From positions 3,782,001 to 3,846,000 of the forward strand of contig CM066308.1 in NCBI GenBank assembly GCA_033807695.1: 64,000 bases of DNA. The letters are read 5' to 3'. The notes below the pieces were generated by a model. It ran no database searches. It worked only from the letters and a program-made list of their open reading frames with translations, and had not been told where the DNA came from. The DNA comes from Daedaleopsis sinensis. Its lineage: Eukaryota > Basidiomycota > Agaricomycetes > Polyporales > Polyporaceae. Shown piece after piece: positions 44,347-55,850 of this stretch; within the stretch, counting starts at the first letter, position 1, and the number at the start of each line of letters is the position of its first letter. The position numbers and the translations under genes were made by a program.

Positions 44347-45090
44347 TTACCACACACGAAGCGCCTTCACAGTCCACTCAACACCATCGCGCACAATGAT
44401 ATCGCCATCGTTCACCTCATCCTTCCAAGTCACGTCGCAGGCCATCGCAGCGTGCCCGATCCGGGCGACTGACTTCCACTCTCTTTCCTCCTCAATCCAA
44501 GCCCACCGCTGGACAGAGACATCATCCCCATCGCGCACGATCCCCTGTACAAACTGCCCAACTCGACACACCATTCCCCTCCTCCGGTCTCCGGCCTGGC
44601 CCGTCTCGAGGAAGACACTCACGCGTTGGCCCTCATGCACACCTCCGCCGGGGCCGACGGGGAGAACGTCTAGGTGCTTCCATGCCTCCTCGTACTCGCG
44701 CATCTCCCTACTGTCCGGATGCCGCATAGTTCCGCGCTCGAGCGAGACGTCCGGTAGCGTCGGGTGGGGCGACGAGACCCCCGAGTCGCTCTCGGGCTCC
44801 GTCGTGTGCGAATCGATATCATGGATCCATTCGCCGTGGGGCGACTTCCCGACAGAGCGCCCGCCGAATCCCCAGTCAAGCTCCGTGTATGAAGAAGACG
44901 GAGAAGCAGGCTTGAGAAGGCGCAGGTCGACAAACTGCCTGTTAGGGGCTGTTGTCACGACGGTTGAAGTTGGCTCGGACGGTTCGTCTGGAAGCTGAGC
45001 AGCACAGTATCAGTGTTAGAGCGAGCCGAAGATTATGAAAGGGTGAGTTCTGCGGACCCAGCGAATGTAGACCCGTTCAGAAATCGACAT
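44347..45090 (-). CDS. HRI1: HRI1-like protein, copy 1
   Basis: Exon 1 (45058-45090) encodes MSISERVYIRW. A 63-nt intron (GTCCGC...GCTCAG) follows, and exon 2 (44347-44994) starts LPDEPSEPTST and gives about 226 residues, near the 244 of yeast Hri1. The family forms a lipocalin-like double beta-barrel of unclear function. Recognisable features: the SIRW-LPDEPSEPTST start, FVDLR, LDWGF, GEWIHDIDS, and the central RGMVCRVGQFVQGIVRDGD followed by QRWAW and VARIGHAA, which match the typical RGMVVRVG...G pattern of fungal Hri1 as I recall it. It looks intact. An independent relative at 24602-25224 is a pseudogene. Assignment is from motif memory. Confidence 0.8.
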
Positions 45091-45364
45091 CGTGGTTGAA
45101 AGCAATGAGGTTGCGGCTTGCCCAAGCTTGCCCACTGTCGGCCATGGTTTTGAAACTCTCCGAAAGCGCTCAATGTTGTGCCGGGAGATCGGCCCGAACC
45201 ATAGTCGGCCTCTGTATCTTGTGCGGGGGCCCCTACTCGGCCGTCCAGCTGAATTCGCTTGGAGGAGGATGTGTCTGTCTAACAATCCCAATGCACTGGC
45301 GTTGAAACCATCTCTCTGTTATCGCAAAGTTGAGCCTATGCTGTACCGTACAGGTGTTTCTCCC

Positions 45365-45780
45365 ACCCGCGCGCAGATGATAAAGCGCACCATCGCGCTC
45401 GACGGAGCGTGCACGGTCAAGCGGTCGACCCGGGCAGGATACTGGGCGACAGCATGGAGGTATAAATAAGCTCAACTACATGATGACGGGGGACCATCTT
45501 ATTCGTCGCAATGACGTCGAGGCCGAGGTACCTGGCGATGCCTGGCATGTTGCGACCTGGCATCCAAGTAGTCAGACGACCATCGTGCGTTGCGTTGGTT
45601 TCAAAACGGTGTACTATTATGAATTGCAGCACGACAGGTACAGAGTACAGAGTGGACATACAGAGCAGAGCAGAGACGACATGGCAGCAAGAGCGATAGA
45701 GATGCGAGCAACGCGGAGAGGGAGCGAGTGTGGGCGGTCGGGACGCAGGTGCGTGGACCATGTTAAGCTAATAGCATAGC
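45365..45780. repeat. Dispersed repeat 'tail' segment, reverse orientation (unit 1)
   Basis: Reverse complement of the segment at 27039-27487, lying between the HRI1-like and coiled-coil genes. Most differences between the two tandem units fall in or next to this segment. No consistent reading frame is kept between copies. Confidence 0.65.
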
Positions 45781-45944
45781 GAAGCGAGAGATGCAGTGAA
45801 ATGGCGAGCGGTGCAGTATAATGCAGCGCAGTCGAGAACGAAGCGAACGTATGTGGTGCGGAACCGAAAGGATCTGACATTCAGGACTGCGCGGGACTGA
45901 GAGAGGATGTCAGCGCCGTCTCAGCACACACGAACACGGCCTGC

Positions 45945-46985
45945 TCACCGCGAAGAGCCCTTCTGCTTCTTCCTGCCAATGTTTTTCAATTTCCTCATGA
46001 GCGCATTGCCTTCAGACGCCATCTGTTTGATACGTTGGAAAAGATGCTCTGCCTCGCGGTGTTCTGACGGCGAGAGGCTTATAGCATCGCGGCTCTCGAG
46101 AGCCTGGGGTGAGGATGGACCGGCAACACCGAGCTGCGACGACACGTCGCTGGCGTAGTCGGGGGAGATAACGGAGTGCGCGCCGCCGGTCGGGGTGTCG
46201 GGAGAGTGTTGGATGTGAATAGCAGGAAGCTGCATACGTGCGTCTGGTTGCCTCTCGCCGAGGATACGTAGGATGGAGTCGATGCTGCCCTGCATCTGTT
46301 GAATGTTGCCCTGCATCTGATGCATGCTGTCCTGCATCGCTCGCATGCGTGCCTCTACGTCGTCGATGCGAGCATCGAGCTTGCCGTGCACCGCTTGGAG
46401 GTTCTCCTGCATGTGCTGCTCGACGTCCTTGATGCGAGTATCGAGCTTTTCGTGACTCTCCTTTATCTTCTTCTCGATGTCGTCCATGCGAAGATTGAGG
46501 GAGGTCACTTGATGAGGAATAGCCGTCACTCGGAGGTGTTCAAACTGGGTGTTGACCCTACCCTCCAGTGCATCGATTTTGCCCTCCAGCTTGTCGGAGT
46601 TCACCTTCATCTCCGCACGGAGCTCGTCCTTGGCCACTTCGAGCTCAGCCCTGGACAGTATACCTGTCCCAACCGCACTCAACGCTGGGGATACCTTGCC
46701 GTCTCCGAGAGGCTCTCGGGAGACGGAAGATTGGAAAGAGTGGCGTGCGGACGACACTGTGGGAACAGATATGGATACGATGTCCACCAAATACAGCGAG
46801 AACGACTTACCATCAGAGAAAGACGACCGAGGAGGATCTGATTTGAGGCTTGGGGTAGACATAGCGAAACGGACGGTGATGGTGTTGGTGGGGGTGTTGA
46901 AAACGAGGGCAGGGAGGGTCTGGAGGATTATATGTGGGCGCCGTTTATCGATGGCATCTGCGGGCTTTGTTGTGGAGGGTGCCAT
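45945..46985 (-). CDS. Coiled-coil protein, copy B1
   Basis: Start ATG 46985, intron 46757-46810 (54 nt, stop-free), product about 328 residues. It is a close paralog of the gene at 25819-26856: the same MAPSTTKPADA start, the same LEGKIDALEGRVNTQFEHL coiled coil and the same Ser/Pro-rich end. It has a single DTRIKDV heptad and instead carries extra MHQMQGNIQQMQG units before the LRILGERQPDARM segment. No other domain is recognised; oligomerisation through the coiled coil is inferred. Its 3' end falls in the divergent window of the tandem units, so it differs from copy B2 at two residues (P/L in the SVIS-DYAS segment; G/S near the C-terminus). Confidence 0.65.
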   Translation of the reverse strand: MAPSTTKPADAIDKRRPHIILQTLPALVFNTPTNTITVRFAMSTPSLKSDPPRSSFSDGKSFSLYLVDIVSISVPTVSSARHSFQSSVSREPLGDGKVSPALSAVGTGILSRAELEVAKDELRAEMKVNSDKLEGKIDALEGRVNTQFEHLRVTAIPHQVTSLNLRMDDIEKKIKESHEKLDTRIKDVEQHMQENLQAVHGKLDARIDDVEARMRAMQDSMHQMQGNIQQMQGSIDSILRILGERQPDARMQLPAIHIQHSPDTPTGGAHSVISPDYASDVSSQLGVAGPSSPQALESRDAISLSPSEHREAEHLFQRIKQMASEGNALMRKLKNIGRKKQKGSSR

Positions 46986-47165
46986 TATGGGAGAACAGAT
47001 AGAGGATCGACGAAATGGGCAGGATGACTCGCCCGCTGTGTACACGAGGCAACGACGTGTTCACAGAATATTCTCTCCCAGCCTAGATTCAATTCGTGGA
47101 GCTCCGACCCGGCCGTGAGAGACGTTGGAAGCGATAAGTAGAGCAGTAAAGGCCAGGGCAAGACG

Positions 47166-47495
47166 ATGGCAGCAGCTGAGCAAGTCCGACGCGTCGTTGA
47201 GAGCGCTGTCGAGAGTCTCGAAGTCGAAGGATTACGTCATCGAGTGTTCTCACGTTCCTATCTCAGAAGCGCCACCGTCGGTGACCCTCCTCAGGCTCGT
47301 CTTTACTACTACTGTACTTCAGCTTCAACCTCGCACTTTAACCAAGGGAGAGACGGCAATTGTACGACGAACACGCACATACATCATTTCCCCCCTAGAT
47401 CACGGGCTCAGCTCATCGATCTCCTTCTGCAACACGGCCAGGCGCATATTCGGAGGGAGGTTTGCACCCCCAGCTGCGCCGAAAATGGTCTCTGA
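47166..47495 (+). pseudogene. Degraded or intron-split copy of the small MAAAEQ protein (unit 1)
   Basis: The start (MAAAEQVRRVVESAVESLEVEGLRHR) and end (QHGQAHIR-EVCTPS) match the 108-residue ORF at 25312-25638. The middle is out of frame because of indels near 47295-47330. It may be a broken copy or hold a short intron I cannot define. Confidence 0.4.
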
Positions 47496-47559
47496 GTTCG
47501 CTACCTCTGCTCTCCGTCGTTCGAACTTGCCAACCTTTTCATGTCTGCCGCGCCCTTAA

Positions 47560-49706
47560 CTGAGAGTCATCACGGATCTGGTCGCGGACCGGACTAGCTT
47601 GCACGTAGCTCACTGGCACCTTCAACGTTTCAACCTTTGTGGCTATACATCAAGCGCCCTCCCTCAAAATCATGTCCACCCCTGGACGCCGTGCGCGCGG
47701 GATGTGCAGCAGGCTCAGTCGTCAGCCTAGTATGTCCCCATATTGCGCACGACCTGCCACGGACGCCCGGTGAGTGCTCAAGTACTCGTGTATAGAATTC
47801 CTTCCCAGTTGCGTCCGCGTTGTCTCTCGCATTCGAGCCCGCTGGGGACGCATGCAATGCCACGCGCAGGATGTCGACGCTGCACACCGTACGTTTACAT
47901 CCTTCCGTGAACGTCTATGCTCAAGCGCTCACACAGAGAGGTGTATGTCACAATTCTTTCGGGACCGCGACGTTGATTTAAGGGTAGGCTCTTCCGAATC
48001 GCTCATCTCGATGCGACTCGGAGGACGCGATGGCATGCCGTCGAAACGCATGCGCGGCGGATACGAAGCTTCCTTTATGGACCTCATTCGTGTTATCTCC
48101 GTCCGTCCGTTTTCACCCCACCGAGGTCTCAACCCGCGCTGCGGTGGGTGCGAACAGGCTCCTGACTTCCAAGCTGCATGCGCGGACGCATAGCCGAGCA
48201 TGCATAACCCGACTCTTCGTTATCGTCAGATGTAGGCTCCGGCCGGCGTGGACGGCAGCCCGCTCAGGTGTGGAGCCATGAACGACGTTGCAATTAGCCC
48301 ATAGGTACGTCACCTTGATGTGTTTATCACCTGGGAGCCTGTCTTCTGCCTCACAGTGAACAGCACCGGGGTGTATAAGCCGTACGTGCGTACTCGCTGG
48401 TCTGGCGCTATACCTCTCATATGAGCAGCCACCTACAAGTTCGATGTCACACGGCAGAAGGCTCATCTCTCTCTTCTGATGAACAGCTCTGTCCTCAGTT
48501 GATATACATCTCTAGACGGCTCCTCGGACCCGTACCATCGTGTAAGCCATTCTAGCATAACTCACCGTGACGATGTTCGGAGGTAAGTATGCCCAGGTGA
48601 GCTATCTCCACTGAGTCAGTACGCATCTGCACTCTCGTTTAAAACACATGTAATTGAAGCTGCGGTGGCGTGACTAGGTTTGGGCGCCGCTTCCTGCATG
48701 CGGGGTTGCGAAAACAGCGGGGAGCGATGAGGGGAGCGACGCCGGTAAGTCGTCACACTCTCGTTTGAAGATATCGACTAACTTTGCAAGTCATACTTAG
48801 TGTATCAGCCTTGAACACATCGCCGTAGCTCATGCTCAATCGAGAGAGCCGACTCCACAACCCCCATGTCACTCGTCGGTGGACACTGCGCTCCGAAACT
48901 CTCGCTTAAACATAGGCTCCACGGGAGCGATGTCGAACGAAGCAGCACACGCACATTTTTCTACTACGGTATCCGGACTATCGGTCTTAGGCTGGCAGGT
49001 CGTTTCAGAGTCACTGCGAAGACCCTTTCATCGGGCCAGTTGACTCCAGCACTTCGTGCCCCCGTTCATGCGTCTCAACATACAGGTACGTGAATGCTTC
49101 GTCTTCCCCCGAGACATGAGACATGCTTCGCCGTCGCCGTCGACATGTGTAGCAGGAACGTGGTGGACGGCGCTTAGTCGCGCAAGACGTTCGAGGACCC
49201 TACCTCCTGAAGCCGGGGCTCTGAATAGAATCGCCGCGCACTCTTGCGGGGTTAGACAACAATACGATAGCTGATCAATAATGTCATATGTACGCAACAA
49301 GAGAACATTCAACGGATGACACTTTACAGGGTCTCAAACTCATTCCGCCCTTCTGTCCCACATGGCCATTTACATCGTGTTGATGATGGCGAGGAAGGTG
49401 GACCATGGACGGCACAAAGCGGCGCGGGTGACCTGTCAGACCTGTCAGGTACAGGTAGTAGGGAACCTAGTCCTCGTGTCATTACCCATATGACTACTTC
49501 ATTGCAGCTGGCCACTCTGTCCGATGTGCTACGGCTTATAAGCCCCTTGCACCTCCTCCAGTCTCCCCACGGATCTCTTTACCTCCTCACCGACTACTAC
49601 TCTCATCCGTCGAACACTCGCACACTACCGCACGACTTCGAGCGCATACCTGACTCACTAATCCCTCCGACATCGGCCTCCACTCGAGCTTGCACTCACC
49701 GCACTC
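47560..49706. other. Intergenic region (unit 1)
   Basis: About 2.1 kb upstream of the patatin gene. Donor-like GTGAGT and GTACGT sites follow short open frames (47670-48200), but I could not build a gene from them. The last ~200 bp are a C/T-rich leader. Confidence 0.45.
49536..49542 (+). promoter_or_regulatory. Possible TATA element of patatin copy 1
   Basis: TTATAAG lies about 165 bp upstream of the ATG and is followed by a C/T-rich leader, a common fungal core-promoter layout. Confidence 0.4.
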
Positions 49707-51793
49707 ATGCCCAATGAAGAGATAGTCAACATTCCTGACAGGCTCAGGGGATGCAATCCATTCCCTACCTTGTTGGAGAATGCAATCCCCGCGGGGAAGT
49801 ACTACTTGGAGTGCGCTCAGCTGGACTCACTCACCAGCAGGGGCGCGGAGACCGAGAGGAAGGTTTGGTTCACGTCTCCGGTGAGTCGTCCCTATCCAAC
49901 ACCTGAATCAGCCCCTCGTGCCAACTAGAATCCAGAGATTTGATATAGACATCATCAAACGTATCGAGGCCATACAGCTCGTGGCTGAATCTCACGACCA
50001 GGGCTGGGCTTCCGACCGTAACGCCGGTAATTGGACGTGGTTCGAAATCGCGATCCTTTCAGACTTTTGGCTTCGCCGCTCAGCAGACAACACCGTGGCA
50101 TCTCTGACCTGGAAGTCACACTCAAACCGGTTCCTCACCCCGACATTCGGATGGAAGGAGGGCACGGAGTTCGAACAGACGCACGACATTATGACAATGC
50201 TGAAGGAGGGCGACCGCATCGCAGTTCTGCTTTGTGCCCGGTTCAACGCATGGAGGATTGAGGCGCGCCATGGGTTTCTGTTCATAACCCTGGCCCAGGA
50301 ACAATGCGAACGGTCGCCCCCGCCGCCGTACACAGAGACTGTCTTCCGCGTCAAGACCATGCACAGTGTCTTGCAGGAGGTCCGCGCAAAGCTGAAGCCG
50401 GCCCTCAAGCAGCTGCCGGAGATGTTTTTCACGTCGGCGGAGGAGCTCGGAGACCGCAAGGCGCCACCGCTCAGCGTGCTGTCTCTCGACGGCGGTGGGG
50501 TGCGCGGCATCGTGTCGCTGCTGCTACTCAAGGAGTTCATGGAATGGGGTGCACCTGACAAACAGCCGTGGGAGGTGTTCGACCTCATCGGCGGCACCAG
50601 CACAGGAGGCCTCATTGCGATCATGCTAGGTCGGCTGCGCATGAGTGTCGACGACTGCCTTCAAACATACGACAGTTTCATGACGCAGATTTTTCACACA
50701 TACCCCTTGAAAAAGTTCTGGTCATTCCTCCTGCATGGCTACTTCTACCCGGTTGAAGAGCTCGAAAGGCTCATCAAAAGTCTGATCACGGAGAAGCTAC
50801 CTAATTCCGGCGAGGACGCACTACTCATCGAAGGGGACCCGCGTTGCAAGGTTCTCTGCATGTCAGTACGCCAAGAGGCCGTCAACAATTACGCACCCGT
50901 CATCCTGCGCAGCTACATAGGCCCAGAGGGGCCTGAGTCGGAGCTACGACACATTAAGATCTGGGAGGCGGCCCGAGCTACGAGCGCCGCGCCAGCCTAC
51001 TTCAAGCATATTCAAGTCGGTGACTTCAAGCTTATCGATGGTGGAATTGGGGCCAACAACCCCGTGGGATGGTGAGTTGTTCCCATATCTTCATGATATC
51101 GACCCCCTGGTCTTCTCATGCTGAATGAACCTGAAATACCTCCACAAGGGTTTGGAATGAGGCCACCACCATTTTCGGCCCGATGAGACCAATCGGGTGC
51201 ATCCTCAGCATTGGCACGGGCATATCACCGAACGTCAAGCTCACACCGTTCAGGATGTGGGGCTCGCACACTGTAGAAAAGGCATGGGTAGCGGCTGCGA
51301 CGAACACCCAGCTTGTTCACTTGCTCTTCCAACAACTCATCGACTCTTCACCACCATTCTTCACGCCCAAGTACTTCCGGCTCAACGTTTTGAAGACGGT
51401 GCATGCAGCGAAGCCGGGGCAGCTGTCATCCTACGCTACTGTCGGCGACCTCGACGACATTCGTTCCATTGAGAAGCTGAGAAGGATGACAGGTGACTAG
51501 TTGACTACATAGCCAAGGATGAAGTGCGCATGCTGCTGGAAAGTGCCGCCGAAGCCATGCGCCGTACCCTCGCTGCCAGGCCGGATCACGAAGATAGCAC
51601 AGCTCCATCTATGTCCAGGTTGGGGAACACCGATGTGGAGGAACACGTGGAAGAGGAAAAGGGCCGAGTGGAATCGGAGCACCAACAGATGAACGCCAAG
51701 GAAGCTGAAGCTTCAAGGGCGTCCAGTGTTGTCAGTTCAGGTCAGACCGGTCACAGTTTGACTGACCGTCAAGCTGTTGACCGGCAGGTCTGA
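49707..51793 (+). CDS. Patatin-like phospholipase, copy 1 (3' end replaced by hAT sequence)
   Basis: Exons 49707-49880, 49936-51071 and 51149-51492 join in phase. The downstream part (51513-51793) is in another frame across a 20-nt GT...AG stretch (51493-51512), either an ultrashort intron or a frameshift. Patatins hydrolyse acyl esters of phospholipids with a Ser-Asp dyad. Visible: oxyanion loop DGGGVRG (243-249), GTSTGG with Ser280, and DGG with Asp426, so the catalytic core is intact. The N-terminal ~230 residues contain a WASD..AGNWTWFE segment seen ahead of patatin domains in fungi. From 51724 the frame runs into the left end of the second hAT copy and stops after about 23 foreign codons, replacing the native tail seen in copy 2. 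Confidence 0.85.
51716..51725. other. Duplication junction: patatin sequence joined to hAT left end
   Basis: AGGGCGTC (patatin) is followed directly by CAGTGTTG (first bases of hAT). In unit 2 the same patatin sequence continues CACTCCCG at 63838, so only CA is shared between the parents. This fixes the breakpoint to within 2 bp. Confidence 0.95.
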
Positions 51794-52023
51794 CCGGTCT
51801 GACTCAAACGGTCTGACCGGTCAGATATCACGGGATAGGTAGATTAGCGCAGGTGGTCGGACTAGGGCGGTTAGATTGATAGTAACCGCCGGGTGTCGCT
51901 GCACAAAGGAACGTTAGCTCCTCACCGTCGCGCAACCCATCCCAGCTGTTTCCGCCCATGTAGTCCTCTCTGTTGGTAGGCACTAGTGAATAGACCTCTT
52001 TCCCCACATTCGCATCCTCTCAA

Positions 52024-55000
52024 ATGTCCGGAAACACCTCTCGGAGAGGACCTTGGTGGGAACTTTTCGAGTCCACCGGTACAAAGTTCAGTCAGAATGA
52101 GTCCTACCAGAACGCATGGTGCAGGGCCTGTCTATCTCAGCACATTCAGCGCAATCAGCAATTCGATGAGAATAATGTCGCTTTGGGCCTCATGCCCGGA
52201 GTGCGTCCTTATGAACAATTGAAGAGATTAGGTGAGTAATACTTAGAACAGCCGCAGTCTGAGGTAACTGACCAGTGACATATGACCGCACTTTCCCTGC
52301 TGCAGCTCTTGGTCCAAAGGCATACACCCCGGATGAGCTCGCGAGAAATCCCTTCTCCGAGTTTGATGAACAGAATGCCATTGTACCAATATACGGCCGC
52401 GCAACAACCATGTCTGCGCATGCAAGGCGCTGTCCGAACACGGATCGTGTCGTCGTCGAGGATGTTAGCAGGCGGGCACTTCAAAAAAAGGAAGCTGAAG
52501 CACGAGCACGCACTCGACTGGCTGTGTCCACTGGCCGAGACGAGAACTCACCCTCTGCCGGCTTTGCTACTACACCCCTGCGCCTGCCGCATCGACATCC
52601 GGATGGGAGTTCCTTGGGGAAGCGAGCTCGACAAGATACAACTCCCAGTGGCTCACACAGCTTCAACCCGATCTGGGACGATGCATGTCAGCAAGAATTT
52701 GCTGCTGACCTCTGCAAGGTTTTCATCGCCAATGCAATCTCTTGGAACGTCGCGGATAACCCACAGTTCCTTCATTTCTTCTCGAAGTGGCTGCCGGCTG
52801 CTGACATGCCCAGTCGTCGCAGCCTTTCCGGCACACACTTGAATGAGGCAGTCGAACAGGTCAAGCAGAAGGTACTGCTGCGCGTTGAAGGCAAGACGGC
52901 TGTGGGTCAAAGCGATGGGTGGAAGAATGTGGCAAAGACGAACGTGACCAGCACAATTATGTCTGTTAATCACGAGGTGTGTGCAATACCTCTAGCAGTA
53001 GCACTGCAGTATATCAAACCTTCTCATGCACACATTCTAAGCCCTATCTCGTTCGCACGCACAACATGACTGGGCGGCCCAAGACAGGAGACGAGATGCT
53101 CCAGATCATTCTAGCTGACATCCGGTATATGGAGACGACATACAAGGTCAAGGTGGTGGGTTGGTGCACCGATGATGGCCCGGACGGCAAGAAGGCCCGA
53201 CGACTTCTTCTAGACTCCCATCCCCATCTCATCGTGCTATTCTGCTGGGCGCATCAAATCAACCTGATCGTTGGGGACATGCTCAACGGTGTCCCTTGGA
53301 TAACCGACACTATGCATGACACTGTGGACATCGTCAATTGGTTCAATAACCATGGTGTTGCTCTTGACCTGCTGCGCAGGGAGCAGCTTCTTACACGCCC
53401 GATTCCATACGCTCTCATCCGACCCGTTCTCACCCGCTGGACATCACATTTCCTCTCGTGCACTCGTCTTCTTCTCCTTGAATCCGATATGCGCAGTTGT
53501 GTCTTCCGCCACTCATCCCGTATCGAGCAATCAGTTGGCACCGACACTGATGCTCTCGCGAAAGTACGCACTGTGCTTGATCGTGTGCGCAGTGACGGGT
53601 TTTGGGTTAATTTGAAGCGGTATGTTCTCATTTCTAATATATCTTGATATGACCGTCTGACGATCAATTACCTACCTGGATACAGCATGAGAGAATGCCT
53701 TGAACCTCTCGCTGTGGCTTCAAATATCATGCAAGGCTCGGACACACGGCTGGACCACGTTCTGCTTACTCTGGGCCACTTGTACAAGGTTTATAGCCGG
53801 CCAGGCTTCGACCCTGCTGTGAGCACAAAAGTACTCGCCGGTCTTGAAGCACGCTGGAAGAAGACCGATCAAGACCCCTTCATTCTTTCCGTATTCATGA
53901 ACCCGTACATACGGGGTCATTGCTTCAGCCGCCGAGCTCTTCTTCCTATCGACCTCATCGACATGGCACGTCGCGGATTCAAACGCTTCTTCGAAAAGAA
54001 CACCGACTCATATTTCCTCCGAGGGCTACTCGACTACTCAAATGGGCGAAGCGACTTTGCTCCTGCCAAGATGCTGCTTAGCATCTTCCGCGATGACGCT
54101 CGAAACGAGGGAAAGGTAGGACTATTTCTTAATATATTCACAAGGATGTTGACTAAGCATTCGTACTCTGGCAGCGTGTCGATGTCAAGCAAATCTGGGA
54201 AACACTTGATGCCGCTCCCGAAGAAGTCAGCCCTGGAGTGGAAGGCATCGCGCAGCTTGGGTACCGGCTTGCATCAGTTGTCGGGAGCACTGGGGACACG
54301 GAGCGAACGTTTAGCTTCATGGGCAAGACACACACTGCCTCACGGTCCCGTCTATCCCCTGAGAAAGTCCACAAGGCAGTGCAGGTCCAGATGTATCTTC
54401 TCCGTGCACAGCAAGAGGCTACTCCAGGTTCAAACCGTCGAGCTCGTCGCTTTGGCGACTCCTTGACAGGCCTCGACAACTGCGATCCCGCTCGCGCCGA
54501 CTATGTGATGTCCACTCCGACTCCCTCTCGTTTTGCCACACCTAGCACAGGACAGCAACCACTTCCGTCACTTCAGTCATCCTTTCCAAGCTCCCCACCG
54601 GCTATACCACCACTCCGAGCTGCTACCTCATTTTCCTCAGGCTCTCCGAGCTCGACTCAGCCAACCCCCGGATCTTCTGGTTCCCTACCCTATCCTGCTA
54701 GTAGCATGGTCGGTGCCTCTTCCGGGCTCATGCGCCATGCTTCCGACACCTCTATGATTGACGAAATGGGTAGGCCCAATGGGAGACTTGCTGAGTTTGC
54801 CATTCCGCACGTATATCCTCAAGACGTCGAGGAGAACCCTTTCGACCGCATGGCTGAGCAGCTTATGGCCGATGCTCATCAGTCATGGGTTGATGGGCCC
54901 GAAGAAAGCCTCTCCGATGACATCAATCCCGGTGATGCTGCCTTCTGGAACCCCCCTTTGCACGCTGATGCACTGGCATTGCCCGAAGAAGCAGATGCCA

Positions 55001-55212
55001 CACTTCTAGATCATATTGCCATTCCGGTACGACTTCGAGGTCCACGAGCGAGGAATCGAACATGCATTCCTCTTGCCCAGCTCTTTGTCTACGATACTCA
55101 ACCATCTACGACTTCTATCCCTGACACAGCAAGACTTGACCTGTTCTGGGCGGATGGAGTGCAAGGTCTACAGGCAGAAGCGACAGAGATGGAGTCGCTG
55201 GAGGGGTCTTGA
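52024..55212 (+). CDS. hAT family transposase, copy 2
   Basis: Exons 52024-52231, 52276-52976, 53042-53619, 53686-54115 and 54175-55212 encode the same ~984-residue protein as copy 1, with no difference that I could see in any translated exon. The BED-like finger, DDE-type core, CWAH motif and C-terminal dimerisation region are all present. Two identical complete copies point to a very recent duplication. Confidence 0.92.
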
Positions 55213-55369
55213 ATATGTCTACTACGCCCATCCTAACCTTATACTACTATTAGATACTAGCTGTTATGCATACTAGTAGGCTAATCCGTACATATGAGCA
55301 ATCCAATTCAGCGATGTGATGAATCAACCTGTCCGAGTCTGACCCTTCCAGAACCACCGAGTAAATCCG

Positions 55370-55407
55370 AATGAGCCTGCACCGCGCCAGCACGGTGCAG
55401 GCTCATT
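55370..55407. other. Perfect 15-bp hairpin near the right end of hAT copy 2
   Basis: Same inverted repeat and 8-nt loop as at 43257-43294. Confidence 0.85.
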
Positions 55408-55556
55408 GCAAGACGCTGGTGCATTAGATCTAATCAATTATACAGACGCTCGTGCGATGGATTGATTGACCGGTCAGGTCAAACCGGTCAGTGACTGACC
55501 ACTGCGACCGGCCATAGGGGTCTGACCGGTCTAACACCTGGTCAGTGCCAACACTG

Positions 55557-55564
55557 ACCATGCA
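55557..55564. repeat. ACCATGCA right of hAT copy 2 (unpaired)
   Basis: Copy of the right target-site duplication at 43444-43451. It has no partner on the left of copy 2. Confidence 0.9.
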
Positions 55565-55588
55565 TCTCTCTCATCCGTACCACCATCT

Positions 55589-55696
55589 ACTGACGCTCTC
55601 CCATACTAACTGATCCCACTAACCTGACGCTCCTGCACTGATCCCACTAACCTGACGCTCCCATACTAACTGATCACACTGACTTGACACTGCACT
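55589..55696. repeat. Minisatellite, about 28-34 bp units (unit 2)
   Basis: Identical by eye to 43476-43583, with no change in unit number. Confidence 0.8.
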
Positions 55697-55754
55697 GACC
55701 TGACCACAAACTTAGTGCCCGTGACCAATGGCTGAGCCGACCGAGGACTAGGAC

Positions 55755-55850
55755 TGTGCCGACCAGGATTGTGCCGACCCAGGACCATTGTGCCGACCCA
55801 GGACCCTTGTGCCGACCCAGGACCCTTGTGCCGACCCAGGACTGTGCCGA
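55755..55850. repeat. 19-bp minisatellite (unit 2)
   Basis: Same unit number and order as 43642-43737. Such repeats normally drift fast, so this supports a recent duplication. Confidence 0.85.

Larger units (their letters stand above)
39611..51723. repeat. Tandem duplication, unit 1 (about 12.11 kb)
   Basis: Every gene and repeat here recurs in the same order and orientation in 51724-63837, at an offset of 12113 nt (12114 after small indels near 45.26-45.91 kb). By eye the units are identical except for a cluster of differences at about 45094-46160. It begins exactly at the first base of the hAT element and ends inside the last exon of the patatin gene. Confidence 0.97.
51724..55556 (+). mobile_element. 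hAT DNA transposon, copy 2 (mismatched flanks)
   Basis: Same 3833-bp length, ends and coding content as copy 1. Its left flank is AGGGCGTC (patatin exon) and its right flank ACCATGCA (the target site of copy 1), so it lacks a target duplication. Mismatched flanks are the usual sign of recombination between two elements. The subterminal GACCGGTC clusters are at about 51742-51825 and 55468-55535. Confidence 0.93.

Noticed and set aside
45417..45761. A 114-codon frame in the 'tail' repeat next to the coiled-coil gene
   Set aside because: The frame is broken at different points in the other three copies of the repeat, so it is not under coding constraint.
47670..48200. A possible multi-exon gene upstream of patatin
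   Set aside because: Donor-like sites exist, but no combination of exons kept a frame with recognisable content, and identity between the duplicated units gives no coding signal.
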